In this document: piece after piece, positions 1 to 10,399 of the stretch
Position numbering within the stretch: position 1 is the first letter of the stretch
How the letters are laid out: every line of letters starts with the position of its first letter
Source of the DNA: Anncaliia algerae PRA339
Taxonomy: Eukaryota; Microsporidia; Tubulinosematidae
DNA: 22,886 nucleotides
Reading direction: 5' to 3'
NCBI GenBank assembly: GCA_000385875.2
Contig: KK365185.1
Span: 1-22,886, forward strand
Notes under the pieces: model-generated
Seen by the model: the letters and a program-made list of their open reading frames with translations, nothing else
What the model was told of the DNA's origin: nothing
Databases searched by the model: none
Translations under genes and position numbers: made by a program

Positions 1-227
1 GATTAAATATTTGTAATTTTATTTGAAAAAAATTGTTGATTTTTTAAAATTTTGTAATATTCAAAAGAAAAAGAAATAAAATTTTCTTTATCAAAATATT
101 TTATCAAATATTAATTAATATTTCATATAAAAATTATTTTCATAACTTGTTTAGCTTACACAAATATTAATTTAAATATTTAAAACTCATTTATTTACCT
201 TTATTTATGAGAATTATCAAGAGTAAA

Positions 228-1037
228 TCATAAATCAGTTTCTTGTTTTGTTGGTTTACAAAGAGAGAAAAGTTTATTAGTGCTTGAAATATCATTATTT
301 TCAACTAATTCATTAGCTCTTAATCTAAAAAATACATGCAATGTTAAATATGAATCGCTCCCAGCCTGATGAGCTGGCCCTATGCCTGTAATCTCAAGGG
401 TATCTGCTATTTCCTGAAGGCCTTTTTTAACGTAATAGCTGCCACTAAGAATATATTTAAGATCATAGAACCTTTTAAAGTAAGTGGAAGTTAGGAATAA
501 GAATTCCTCAATAGTATCAGGTAAAAGCTCCTCTGAAATACATCTAAGCAAATATCCAAAATCAAATGCACCATGAAAGGTAATCCAAACTACATTAGGA
601 TTTAAAAGCAATCCTGATGAAAAAAGTAGTTCACCAAAGTCATCTAATTCAATCCCATTCTCAGCATGCTCCTTAAAATTTAAATTAGCATTCAATAATA
701 AAGAAAGGGAATCCTCTGCAAACATATCCCTCTCTAAATCAAATTTAAAATTAAATTGCCATGTAGAAGGTGTGGGAAGATGTCCTTCTTTATTAGAAAG
801 GGTTAATCCTAATTGAATTATTTTAAGCATATTACAATTACATCTGATTTGTTGGTATATTTGAACAATTGAGTGTGTGAAGTTCCCTATTGGTTTAGCT
901 ACTACTCCTGGAAATTCAGTATCTAAGCAAATATAATTATATGATTTATATAAAGAAATTATTTTATCAAATTCTATGTGTAAATCCTTTTTCCATACAT
1001 TTATTATATCTTTTTCTCTATTGCTATTGTTTATCAT
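228..1037 (-). CDS. CAF1: CAF1/POP2 deadenylase subunit of CCR4-NOT
   Basis: This 269-residue protein is recognisable as CAF1/POP2 (CNOT7/8 in animals), the DEDD-type 3'-5' exonuclease that shortens mRNA poly(A) tails within the CCR4-NOT complex, mostly in the cytoplasm. The diagnostic blocks are visible in order: INVWKKDL near residue 12, LDTEFPG with catalytic D39 and E41, FHGAFDFGYL with D159, FYDLKY near 190, and GPAHQAGSDSYLT with H223 and D228. All expected metal-binding and catalytic positions are present. The length matches compact family members, so the protein is essentially the nuclease domain alone. The ATG (reverse strand, 1037) is the first in frame and puts the usual short lead before the INVW block. 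The stop is TGA. No intron is needed. The gene follows the SMP gene on the same strand after a 246-bp gap. The family is certain; the symbol is by homology. Confidence 0.94.
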   Translation of the reverse strand: MINNSNREKDIINVWKKDLHIEFDKIISLYKSYNYICLDTEFPGVVAKPIGNFTHSIVQIYQQIRCNCNMLKIIQLGLTLSNKEGHLPTPSTWQFNFKFDLERDMFAEDSLSLLLNANLNFKEHAENGIELDDFGELLFSSGLLLNPNVVWITFHGAFDFGYLLRCISEELLPDTIEEFLFLTSTYFKRFYDLKYILSGSYYVKKGLQEIADTLEITGIGPAHQAGSDSYLTLHVFFRLRANELVENNDISSTNKLFSLCKPTKQETDL

Positions 1038-1283
1038 TTAGGATATCTAAAATAATTGTATATTAAATAATTATTAATTTAATATTTTATAAAAGTATCC
1101 TTGTTTAATGAGGTATAAATAAAAGAGCATTTATTTGTAAAAAATAGAGAATTTAATGTTTTTATTATAAATTAATAAATTAAATAATAGAATTAACTAA
1201 TAAAAATATATTTTTTCTATTAACTTTCATGAAATATTTACTTAAGTAATTTCAATATCAATCTGAAGTTATATAATTAAATA

Positions 1284-3650
1284 TTAATCATCTAATTTTG
1301 TAAATCCAAACCAAACATTAAAACTTGCATTTCCAGCTGCATTATTCTTAAAGCAGAAAGTATATTCCTTATGCTCTGTATAGATCATTCCACTATTTAT
1401 AAGATCAACTGAATCATTATCCTTTTGAAGCTTTGAATGAATTTGTAAATTGGAAGGAATTTTCCAATGGAGCAAATCATCTTTTTCTGGGAAAATAGTT
1501 ACAGTTAATTCCTTCTTAGAGGGTAGGAATAAATTACCTACCAAGAAAAAGCATTTATCCGTTAACTGCTTCATTTTTATTTTACTCCATTGGTTGTATT
1601 TGACAAAAGCTTTAAACTTTAAAATATATTTTCCCTCATAAGAAGGAAATACAAATAAAAAATTTGCTGAATTAGGAATCAATATTTTTCTAAGGACAAA
1701 TTTATCAGTATTTTCTTCATAAATTGATAATTGTATTTGCGTTTCTGCTTTATTAAAAAATTCTAAATAAACACTGCCTGTTTTTGCAGAATAAGGAATT
1801 TCAAGGCTTTCTGCCCAACTAAATTCATCAAATTTATCATTGTTCTCTAAAGAAGTAAACTTTGTGTAAAACTTAAGGAGTGTAGCAAAATATAGAACAT
1901 CATGACTAATTATTTTTTCCCTTGAAGTAATTTTAAGGTTTTCTTCATCAATTTCGTATAAGATGATGTTTTTGTTCTCGGAATGAGAATCAATGATAAT
2001 ATTTTCTTCTTCCAAGGAATTGACAAGGAAATCTTTGCCTTTATCTAAAATTATTGTCGTATAAACACCATTTTCCTTTTCCGTCTGTGCTAAAATTACT
2101 CCACCAAATAAATGTAATCTTATAAAACTATCAAATAATATTTTTTTATTTTTTAGCTGTAATTCTTTAACGAACCAATCATCTTTGTTCATATTTTTTA
2201 TCTTCTCAAATAACTTTTCCATTTCAGGTTGTTTTATAGATAAGTTACAATTCTCAGGATAAATTAATTCTTTTTTAAAATAAACATTTGCCTTTTCCCT
2301 GCTAAAAGAGAGAATAGAATGTAATTTTACTGAACCTAATGTTTTAGATTTCTTATCCAAAAATTTTCTTGAAATCCTTTCCACTCTTTGTTCAGTAAAT
2401 TCTAAATTTTTAGATAAAACAAATTGTAAAATTAGGAGGAATTTTTTTTTGATTTCAAAATATATAAATTCATTTGTTGTTATTCCCTGGAAAATAATGC
2501 CATCTTCTGATTTTATTCTGTAAAACTGATATGAAGCATCTGTGAAGTAAATTATTACAATAGATACGAATTCATCCAATTTTTTTATTTGTTTTAGCCC
2601 TACAAAGGTGGAAAAAAGATCTTTAAAAAATGAAAAATCATAAAAAGAATCAAAGGGAAATTTTTTTTCTAAATTTAAATCATATCTAATTATTCTATGA
2701 GTTTCATTAATAAAGTACTGACCTCTTCTTTTAGTATAACTTTCATATTTTTTCATGATTTTATAGTCAAGACAAGAATATGTCCTAATATTTAACTCGA
2801 TTTCTTCGGCTATACTCTTGTAGTTAGCAAAATCAATTTTATATTCAGGATGTGCTATGTTTTTTAAACTTGGAACAAGCATTGGAAGATAAAATGAATT
2901 CCAACAAGGATAAATCACATTTTTGTTCAAAGTATACATAAATATCTTTTTAAGAGTTTTAATTTTTAAATGATCCTCTTCTCCTTTAAAATAGACTTCA
3001 AAATTGGGATTTGAAACAAAAGTAGCATCAAATCTTGTAAGATGATTTTTAGAAGGAATGCGAAAAATTACATCCCCTTCAAAAGCAATTAATGAGATTT
3101 CTAAATCATAGATTAAATTTCCTGGCAAAGTAACAGTCATATTCACTGTAACTTTTCCATTAAACACAATTTTACTTAATAACAAAACATGATTAAATTC
3201 ATCCTCATCCTCTTCATCAGAAGACTCCTCCTTCATGCCCAACCCAAATATAATTTCATTATAATCATCCTTTCCTAGGCACTTAGACTCCTTTACATAA
3301 GGGCAGTCTTTAAATGATAATTTATTAATTTTTATACTTTTAATTAATTTTTGTTTCAAAGCAAAAGAAAACTTTTTTAAAATCAGATACTTCATCTTTT
3401 CTAAGAAATAAAAATTATCCTTTGCAATTTCAAACCATCTTTGAATTATAAGATTAACCCAAGCCAATTCTTTTGTAGGTTTTATTGATTCAGCAAAAAA
3501 TATTTTTTGTCTTTCAGACATAGATTGATGACTTAGTTGTAACTTCTTTTTAACAAAGGATGTTCTTGGGAATAGCAGCCTTGTTACTATGTTCCATAAA
3601 AGTATCTTTAATAATAATCCTGTAATTACTCCAAAAATAAAATTAAACAT
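1284..3650 (-). CDS. Membrane-anchored SMP-domain lipid-transfer protein (putative)
   Basis: This intron-free 788-residue ORF opens with a hydrophobic anchor (about residues 2-27) followed by a basic stretch. Residues about 60-262 look like an SMP (synaptotagmin-like, mitochondrial, lipid-binding) domain: ELAWVNLIIQRWF at the start matches the E/W-x-N-x-I-x-x-x-W opening of E-Syt, tricalbin and Nvj2 proteins, a helix rich in Ile/Phe/Lys follows, then beta strands (LLLSKIVFNGKVTVNMTVTL, LEISLIAFEGDVIFRI), ending in WNSFYLPMLVP. Such proteins usually tether the ER to another membrane and carry lipids through the SMP tube. An acidic insertion (EESSDEEDEDE, about 141-151) interrupts the domain. 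The remaining 500 residues are not recognisable; beta-rich segments could be diverged C2-like modules. The start (3650) is supported by the anchor immediately after it. The stop is TAA. The SMP call is by eye and would need a profile search. Confidence 0.72.
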   Translation of the reverse strand: MFNFIFGVITGLLLKILLWNIVTRLLFPRTSFVKKKLQLSHQSMSERQKIFFAESIKPTKELAWVNLIIQRWFEIAKDNFYFLEKMKYLILKKFSFALKQKLIKSIKINKLSFKDCPYVKESKCLGKDDYNEIIFGLGMKEESSDEEDEDEFNHVLLLSKIVFNGKVTVNMTVTLPGNLIYDLEISLIAFEGDVIFRIPSKNHLTRFDATFVSNPNFEVYFKGEEDHLKIKTLKKIFMYTLNKNVIYPCWNSFYLPMLVPSLKNIAHPEYKIDFANYKSIAEEIELNIRTYSCLDYKIMKKYESYTKRRGQYFINETHRIIRYDLNLEKKFPFDSFYDFSFFKDLFSTFVGLKQIKKLDEFVSIVIIYFTDASYQFYRIKSEDGIIFQGITTNEFIYFEIKKKFLLILQFVLSKNLEFTEQRVERISRKFLDKKSKTLGSVKLHSILSFSREKANVYFKKELIYPENCNLSIKQPEMEKLFEKIKNMNKDDWFVKELQLKNKKILFDSFIRLHLFGGVILAQTEKENGVYTTIILDKGKDFLVNSLEEENIIIDSHSENKNIILYEIDEENLKITSREKIISHDVLYFATLLKFYTKFTSLENNDKFDEFSWAESLEIPYSAKTGSVYLEFFNKAETQIQLSIYEENTDKFVLRKILIPNSANFLFVFPSYEGKYILKFKAFVKYNQWSKIKMKQLTDKCFFLVGNLFLPSKKELTVTIFPEKDDLLHWKIPSNLQIHSKLQKDNDSVDLINSGMIYTEHKEYTFCFKNNAAGNASFNVWFGFTKLDD

Positions 3651-6187
3651 TTGTTTATCAAGGTATAATTTTTTAATTACTAAAATTATTTAACAAAATT
3701 TAAATTAAATATTTTTTTATTTATAAAATAAAAACCAAAAATTTATGTTTAACTTTACAAAATATTTCACAAGAATATCAAAATTAATTTATAATTTATA
3801 AGAATGTATAATTTAAATATAATCTCTTATATTTTTTGATATTGGACTTATATTACTTCTTTATGCAATAGAGATTTAAATAAATAAAATTAAAAATTAT
3901 TAAAATCATCGTCCTTAAATTTTTGTTAATTTAATCTTTTTGCAGTTCTTTATTACAAATAAATGTAAATCCTAAAAAAAGACCCGAATTCCACCTCGGA
4001 AAAAATAAAATTTAAAGATAAAGGAATGGAAGTAAATTTTATAGAAATCATAAACACTATTCTTAGATAAGAAGCAAATAGCTAAATGTGTAACAAGGGA
4101 TATAAATATAATAGATATCCAATGTAAAAAACTTAAAAATAGCAAGAATAGTGTCCCAAATAGGCTCTTAGCTTAAGTGAATATTCCTTGGTATTTAAAA
4201 ATCGTATAAGTGTTTTTGCCCGGCATTTTTATATATTATTTTATTTGGGTTAATCTAATATAAAACATAATTTTTAAATTATTGTAAAATTGGAAAACCT
4301 ATAATTTATATACCCATCGAGAAAATAACTATATTTTTAATTAATTCAAAAATTTTAAGAGCAGCAGTAATTATTCTCAATGAGGTAATATAAATGAAAT
4401 AAACTTATCCTTGATTTGAATAAAAACTATGAACAGACAAATCATCATTTAATGTAGCTTTAAAAGTATATTATTTATATTTATTAATTTTTACATCTTA
4501 TATTCAATCGTATCTTATAAACGCATGATGATTTATCTTTTACATTTAAGTACAATTTAAGATCTCAATAAGATGAATTGAAAAATATTTTAATATGCTT
4601 ATTTTTTTGGCTACATTTTTGTTTAATCTACAGAGTTGAAATTAACAAAATTTTTTATTAAAAATAAAATATGCGTATCATTTAGTAAATATATAGTCTG
4701 TTTAAACAAGCAATGCATTTAATTCTATGAATAAAAACATTTAACCACACACAATTAGGCATTAGAGAAAAGGAATGCTTTCTTTTCTATTTAATAGTTT
4801 CTACACATCAGATATATTAAATCCCTTCATTTCAACTTGCATTTACCGAGAAAATTTTATCTAAATAGGTAACCTACTTTTTAAGCATTCTTTCTATCCC
4901 TTGGGCACTATAATCTACAAATAAAATCATCCATAAATACAATTATTAAATAGTATTAACTGCTAATTGCTTATAATCTAAATCAAAAATTGATAATTTT
5001 CAATGTTTAACAATTGTTCAATTCTAATTTTGTTATTTTCTGTGAATAAATATATATTTAAAATGCAAAATATTTATCAATACATATAAAATACTTTTAA
5101 TGGAAACAAATTTAGTTAATACATGTTCTTAAATATTAAACATTTATTGCGATTGGAGAAAGAAAATACAAAATTGTATTTAGATCATATTTTTTGGTTG
5201 GTTTTGATTATCACTTTACTCTTGAAGATAATCTAAGCAAAAGAAGTATTAATGATGTTTTAAAGTTAAGAAAATGTTTGCTTCTGATTGTATTTATTTC
5301 CCTTCTTAAAATAATTTAATAAAATCTTTAAGCTACTAAGCATATATTATTTTCTTTGTATGGATTTATAAGATTTTTGATGATCTGGGTAAAATTAACA
5401 AATATAATGTATTAATAAAAAATGTAATATAATAGAAAATAACTTTTAAAGCTTGTATTTTTCAAAAAATTTTCATAAAAATTCATAATACTTATTTTAA
5501 CTAAAGATATTCTAGAAAATACAACCTTTTTGCTTAAAATAAATTCATAAATTTTTGTTATGTATAAAATTTGACTTATTTATTAAATTAAAATCAATTA
5601 ATCTCTTTGCAATTTGTAAAATTAAGTATTTTTTGTTAAAATTGAACTAATATTTATAATTCTAGAATTTAACGATCTTCTGAAATTTGCCTTAAAATAT
5701 TGAAGATGAAATAAAAGATTTATATGTATTTTAATTGACATTGACAATATTTCAAGGTAATTTTTGGCAATTTAAAATTCTATGTATCTGGATAAATTTC
5801 TTACTTAGAAACTTAAGCAAAGTAAGGCGTAAATTTTATAAAAGAATAGCAAATATTTTATTAAATTAATTTAATTTAAAAACAATATATTGTTACTACT
5901 TTTCTTAGAATATTTAAAGTACCAAATAAAAGCTCAAATATATCACTTTAGGAATTTTAGATATAATTTATTGTAATTTTTTTCTTGTCTGAATATTCAT
6001 CTTAAATATTATATAGATCTTATTAAGTTGTTTTTAAATGAAGAAAGTATTTATTTTAGACCAAAATATCTTATAACTGTCAAAATTTTGAATAGAAAAT
6101 GCATTCCATATTTGTAAAATTTGATCAAAAACAATAAAAATGTCAAATAAATTCCTTAAGAAAAAAATAGAAGTTAAATTTTTAGAA
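3651..6187. other. Long A+T-rich divergent spacer between SMP gene and array gene 1
   Basis: About 2.5 kb lies between the divergently oriented SMP gene and the first array gene. I found no open frame with coding character, tRNA-like fold or simple repeat array. It contains an 11-bp perfect inverted repeat (4054-4064 and 4144-4154, listed separately) and a doubled TTGACA motif at 5735-5751 that may relate to the upstream element of the other array genes, though its spacing differs. The two promoters of the flanking genes must lie here. Confidence 0.6.
4054..4154. repeat. 11-bp perfect inverted repeat, arms 79 nt apart
   Basis: ACACTATTCTT at 4054-4064 is matched by its reverse complement AAGAATAGTGT at 4144-4154. 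The roughly 100-bp unit could be a degenerate miniature element or chance. No target duplication is obvious at the ends. Confidence 0.4.
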
Positions 6188-7045
6188 ATGTCTACTATTC
6201 AAACTCAATATATAATATTTTGCATATTTAATATCATTGAGATGGCAATTTTCGTAATTTATACTAAAATAGAGATAAGATACTATGAAATCCAAGGCAT
6301 TCGAAAGCCAAATATATTTGTATACAATATTTTAGCATTTTTTTTCAACAACCTGGTTGGATTTCTATCTATATCATTTGCTTTACTAACAGACAATTAT
6401 ACGGCCTTTATTCTATATTTTTATTGGAGCATCAATGTTTTATCTTTTGCCTTTGTTTTTAGCATGTATTCTCCTAATGGTTACATATATCTTGGATATA
6501 TAGTTGTTACAATAGCAGAAATATGGTTCATAACATATTACAGAAGATCTTTATCAAGGGACATGTTGTTTCGCAGAAATAGAAGGGTAGGCTCCAATTT
6601 AAATCTAAAAAATGCTTTAAGGGTAAGTTATAAATTAATTAGATCAAAGATTTTACGAGAGTTACTAGAATGGTGGCTTATTATTTTTTGTTAAGAATAA
6701 TATTTACTCAAATATTTTATGGTAGACTTTATAAAAATCAATCCCAGAAAAATAACTACGTACTTTGTTCTTTAACTTTAATTGACTTTTTAGCAACATT
6801 TTTTGAAAAAGAAGAGAATTATGTCGCAAAGTTTATTTCTCATATTGCGATTCTTTGTATTATTGGTACAATATTTCATGCACTTTTAATCAAATTCAAG
6901 GACCTTGAAATGTAAGTAAAATTTAATTAGCGTAAATATTTGTAGAATATTATTTGATATGCTAAGGTTCATTGTTTACCTGATATATAATTTATATGAT
7001 AATTTAAATTATGGTAAGGGACTTAAAGAACTAAGAAACATCTAA
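6188..7045 (+). CDS. Array gene 1: multi-pass membrane protein, subfamily A, three exons
   Basis: Exons are 6188-6622, 6643-6911 and 6931-7045, separated by 20-nt and 19-nt GTAAGT...TTAATTAG introns (phases 0 and 2). The spliced product is 272 residues. Hydrophobic segments lie near 6-26, 42-68, 72-94 and 98-116 (exon 1), 155-175, 184-199 and 208-226 (exon 2), with a further one in exon 3. Conserved blocks are LFRRNRRVGSNLNLK (about 127-141) in a basic loop, FFEKEEN (about 198-204), and NYGKGLKE near the C terminus. I chose the ATG at 6188 because it gives the same 435-nt first exon and the same STIQ/NTVQ opening as the paralogs. An in-frame ATG at 6140 would add 16 basic residues. This is the most divergent A member (YWSINVLSFAF, GYIYLGY). 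Function is unknown; it is likely membrane-embedded. The stop is TAA. Confidence 0.85.
6623..6642 (+). other. Intron 1 of array gene 1 (20 nt, phase 0)
   Basis: The sequence is GTAAGTTATAAATTAATTAG. Removing it joins AGG to ATC AAA GAT and brings exon 2 into frame so that it aligns with the paralogs. Retention shifts the frame and ends at 6694. Confidence 0.87.
6912..6930 (+). other. Intron 2 of array gene 1 (19 nt, phase 2)
   Basis: The sequence is GTAAGTAAAATTTAATTAG. It splits an Ile codon (AT|C). Retention produces TAA immediately at the donor. Confidence 0.87.
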
Positions 7046-7677
7046 CAAATTATTTAACTATATATTTTACATATGGATCAGACATAAACGATATTTCATT
7101 TGTTCATGAATATAGACTTATAAAAAATACCTCTCAAGAAAATGATAAAAAATTTAGAGTATTATGTTTTGAATTTCTAAAGCCAAGCTCTCAGATTAAT
7201 AAGAACTTGGTTAAAAATAATTCTAAGACATATATGTTTATTTTGATTGAAAAATATCGTTTCAACTGTTCTTTTCAATTAAGACACAATTTGTGCCATG
7301 ACATCTTATATTATTTCATTTTCAATATTTAGAATTTGCATTTAAAACTGCAACTATACCAATTATGAGCTATTATATTCTTTTAAAATATTATGGCTTT
7401 TGTTGGCATTATCACTTGTACTTTAAATATGGAATATATATCTGTGTATTTTTTGATATTCTGTATTATTAAAATTTACTTAAGCCAAATTTTCATTTAG
7501 GATTCGTAAAAAATTGTGATTATTTAACAAAAATTGATTCTAAAGGTAGAAAACCATTTTTTATTGGCATTTATAGATTTATACCATACAAAATTTTCTT
7601 ATAGTATATCATTCCCTAAGACAATAATTAGTGGAACTCAAGAATTGGATGCATATTTTGACATTAAAACCATTTCG
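7027..7677 (+). pseudogene. Degraded coding-like stretch, frame-shifted
   Basis: Immediately after array gene 1 there is a 101-codon stop-free frame without an early ATG (7027-7329; it includes segments such as SFVHEYRLIKNTSQENDKKF and TYMFILIEKYRFNCSFQLRH). The reading then moves to another frame (7302-7601), open for 100 codons apart from one TAA at 7470, containing KNCDYLTKIDSKGRKPFFIG. A 50-codon stretch (7528-7677, ending GTQELDAYFDIKTIS) returns to the first frame. No GTAAGT intron explains the shifts. Residue use (Gly, Pro, Cys, charged pairs) is more protein-like than the A+T background. I do not recognise the parent gene. It may belong with the open frame at 8000-8323. Confidence 0.4.
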
Positions 7678-7999
7678 TAAGCGAAAATATAAAAGACCTA
7701 TTTAGGCAGAAATAGTTGACCTATTAAATTTTTAAAAAAAATATGATTTACTTTACATTCTTCATCATGCGAATTAATGGGTTTAAGTATTTTTTATAGT
7801 TAATCTCCCTTTTTAGTTCTCAAAAATATTTTTACAATATTTTTAAAATAAAACTTCATTTTTTCAATAATTTGCAAACTTCTTAATTCGAATTAATGAA
7901 ACTATAATTGCGATCTGAAATGAAATTCATATAAAAAATATAAGCCGGAAATTTTCAAACTATAATTGATTTATGATTTTTTAAACATATATATAGGAT

Positions 8000-8323
8000 T
8001 TGTCCCTAATTATATCAAATAACTACCCACATTATTTTATGATTTCATCTTTATATTATTATGCCCGAAGAGGTTATATTATAAATAAGATCATTTGCAT
8101 GGGAAAATACACAAACGGACTTAATAAAACTATATGGTCGTTGAAATATTTTTTCGATGGAAACAAAATTTCTATAGTTAAAAGATCAATAGCTCCTAAA
8201 ATTATAAGAGAATTTTGGGGGAATTATTTTTTGATCAACTCTTCAAATCTTCAAGCTAACAATATAATTTCATTGTTGTTAATACTTTATAGAATTGCTG
8301 ACCCTTCAAACATCGTGTGCTGA
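8000..8323 (+). pseudogene. Coding-like 109-codon frame without ATG start, unknown
   Basis: The frame is open from 7997 to a TGA at 8324-8326, preceded by TAG at 7994. The first in-frame ATG encodes residue 14 (MISSLYYYARRGYIIN). The peptide has balanced composition with Trp, Cys, Gly and Pro: GLNKTIWSLKYFFDGNKISI, then APKIIREFWGNYF, then ANNIISLLLILYRIADPSNI. That is unusual for chance reading at this base composition. Both neighbouring frames close quickly. It could be an internal fragment of a decayed gene. I do not recognise the family and no intact flanks were found. Confidence 0.4.
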
Positions 8324-10197
8324 CCTATGATATTTATACTCTAAAGAAAATATATCCACAATAGAAAACTATGAAAAGCAAGATTTGTACTTCTAATTTA
8401 AAGAGCACAAAACCTAATCAAGAGGATAAAGAATATTACTTAAGGTCTTGTTAGTGGGATGTATTTAAAACAATTTTTTCAAGCACTAATTTCACAAAAT
8501 TAAACACGAAGTAGAAATACCTTGGTAAATTATATTTGGTGCAAGGACCATAAACAATGAGTATCTAAATGAAATTCAGATTTAAAGCAGAAATATGCAC
8601 AATGGCCCTATAAATTGAAAAATATGACATACTTTATAATTAAATATAGAAACAAGTAAAGACAGAAGAGTTGATTATTTTTTGGAGAATATTTTGAGTG
8701 ATTATCGAAATAGAGATAGGACATAAGGAAAGTTTTAAAGTTATTTTTTATTCAAGGAAATATAGGTGATTCTATGTATATTCCTTCTTTTGAAGTTTCA
8801 AATCGAGAACACACCACATTGACTAAATTATTCCTAAAAAGCCTTATGGAAGAACAACCTATCTGGTTTAACTGAACTATTTGGCCAGGTCAGAATCCTT
8901 TGGGCTCTTTCTTTATAAAAGCAAAATAATTTATTTAAATTGTACGTTTATATGAAGCATTTCCATATATCTTTTTTCCAATTTTCTTCTTCAAATAAAT
9001 TCAAAAGGTTTTGATTGAATTTTTTCTTTATTATTTATTCTGACAGGAACAGTTAGTTTTGTTCCAGTCCATATTACTTTATTAGAATTGGTTGAAATTC
9101 ATCATTGTTTATATATTCTATGGCATGATTTACAGTATTATGCCGAAATTATATTAATCCTTTTAACGATCAGTTAAAACTATAGAATCCGGCAAATCGT
9201 GTATAAGAATAAATCAATTAATATTGTAGAATTTCTTTTGATTAAAAAACGGCGAAAAATTTGCTCTAAGCACTTATACATTTTAAAAAATCCATGTGTC
9301 TTCAATAAAGTGGCCCTATTATATTTCGTTTTTCAAACTTGCTCTCAACAAATTTGACAGTAATAGTGGGCCGCCCATAGAGACATCATTTAATTTTATA
9401 CCAATAAAAATGAGCTGAATATATATTAAATCATTATTTACTATGTGGTTAAAACGCCTAGTAATTATACGAATCCTTTGAAAAAAACAATTTCTTAGAA
9501 ATAAATACGTTGTTTCAAAAAATTAAATAATTTGAATTTGATTTATAGATAAGTATTTCCTTTAATATTGTAATATGTGTTAAGCAAACATAATTAATGC
9601 TCCTGTATCTTTCCTTCATGATTTATCGAAAACGCGTTAAGCACTTTTCACACATTTCTATAATTTAAATGATATCTTTATATACACAATATTCAATAGC
9701 CGCATTTTCTTTTACTGTGATCCTTTGTGAAATATTCTTTCGGTTAACATTAAATATCATCAAAACAAATATAAAACTAAGTTTGTTCTTTTATAAAAGG
9801 TCGCCTTTGGGATTCGACATGGTCAAATGATGCAGCTTTAAAAAAAGATTAATCCTTTTATTAAATTTTTTTCTATAGAATTAAATAAATATCTGATACA
9901 ATGATATAACACACAATATTAATCGATTCATTGTAATTATTTTTAAATTATCAATAAATTATGCATTTAGTTATTTTTATAATTATTAAAGTTGTTTTGT
10001 TTTTAAATGAAAAATAAGAATATTAAACATAGAATATTTCTCTTTGAAAAATATTTTTATTTTTTACAATTGATTATTTATAATTGTTCGTTACTTCTTT
10101 TAGATTCTATAATTAATAAAACGATTGAAATAGATTACGATTTAAAATATTTTTTAAAATAGTTTAATATGTTATTAACCATTAAACAGTTTAAAAA

Positions 10198-10211
10198 TTT
10201 GACATTAATTA
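10198..10211 (+). promoter_or_regulatory. TTTGACATTAATTA element, 202 bp upstream of gene 2 ATG
   Basis: An identical 14-mer lies 199 bp upstream of gene 3, and near-copies lie about 101 bp upstream of genes 4 and 5. Fixed spacing within each subfamily suggests a shared promoter or transcription-factor element. This is inference; it could be residual duplication homology. Confidence 0.45.
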
Positions 10212-10399
10212 TAAAAAATTTATAATTTATATTACTGTTTGTTTATGACAGCTATAATTTGTATCTTATTAAACATAAAAATTACAAATATGTATTTTTT
10301 TATTCTAACCTGATTAATTACCTGTAAAAAAAAGATCTTATAATAAATAATTAAAATCAAAATTCATGTCATTATAAATAAAACAAATTCTTAGCTGAG

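Larger units (their letters stand above)
7046..10399. other. Spacer between array genes 1 and 2
   Basis: This 3.35-kb spacer includes the coding-like relics 7027-7677 and 8000-8323. Around 8640-9180 the G+C content is locally higher and the plus frame starting at 8659 has about seven stops in 172 codons, fewer than expected; the last 50 or so codons before 9175 are open. The minus strand of about 8760-8930 is also partly open (VVCSRFETSKEGIYIESPIF). This looks like old, mutated coding or transposon DNA that I cannot name. From 9400 to about 10190 I see only A+T-rich sequence. Confidence 0.5.

Noticed and set aside
1450-1641. Plus-strand 63-codon ORF
   Set aside because: It is antisense to the SMP gene and has no independent support.
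6670-6915. Separate small membrane-protein genes starting at 6670, 10881, 17341 and 20860
   Set aside because: They are second exons: removing a 19-20 nt GTAAGT intron joins each in frame to the upstream exon, and all five loci show the same arrangement.
8400-8650. Ciliate-type code (TAA/TAG read as Gln), suggested by a frame near 8400 that reads well through its stops
   Set aside because: The 269- and 788-codon genes have no in-frame TAA or TAG and use CAA for Gln, and paralogs 4 and 5 end at the same TAA position. The number of stops near 8400 is what chance predicts.
9340-9400. Possible tRNA or structured RNA around the GGGCCGCCC patch
   Set aside because: No cloverleaf arms or T-loop consensus could be fitted.
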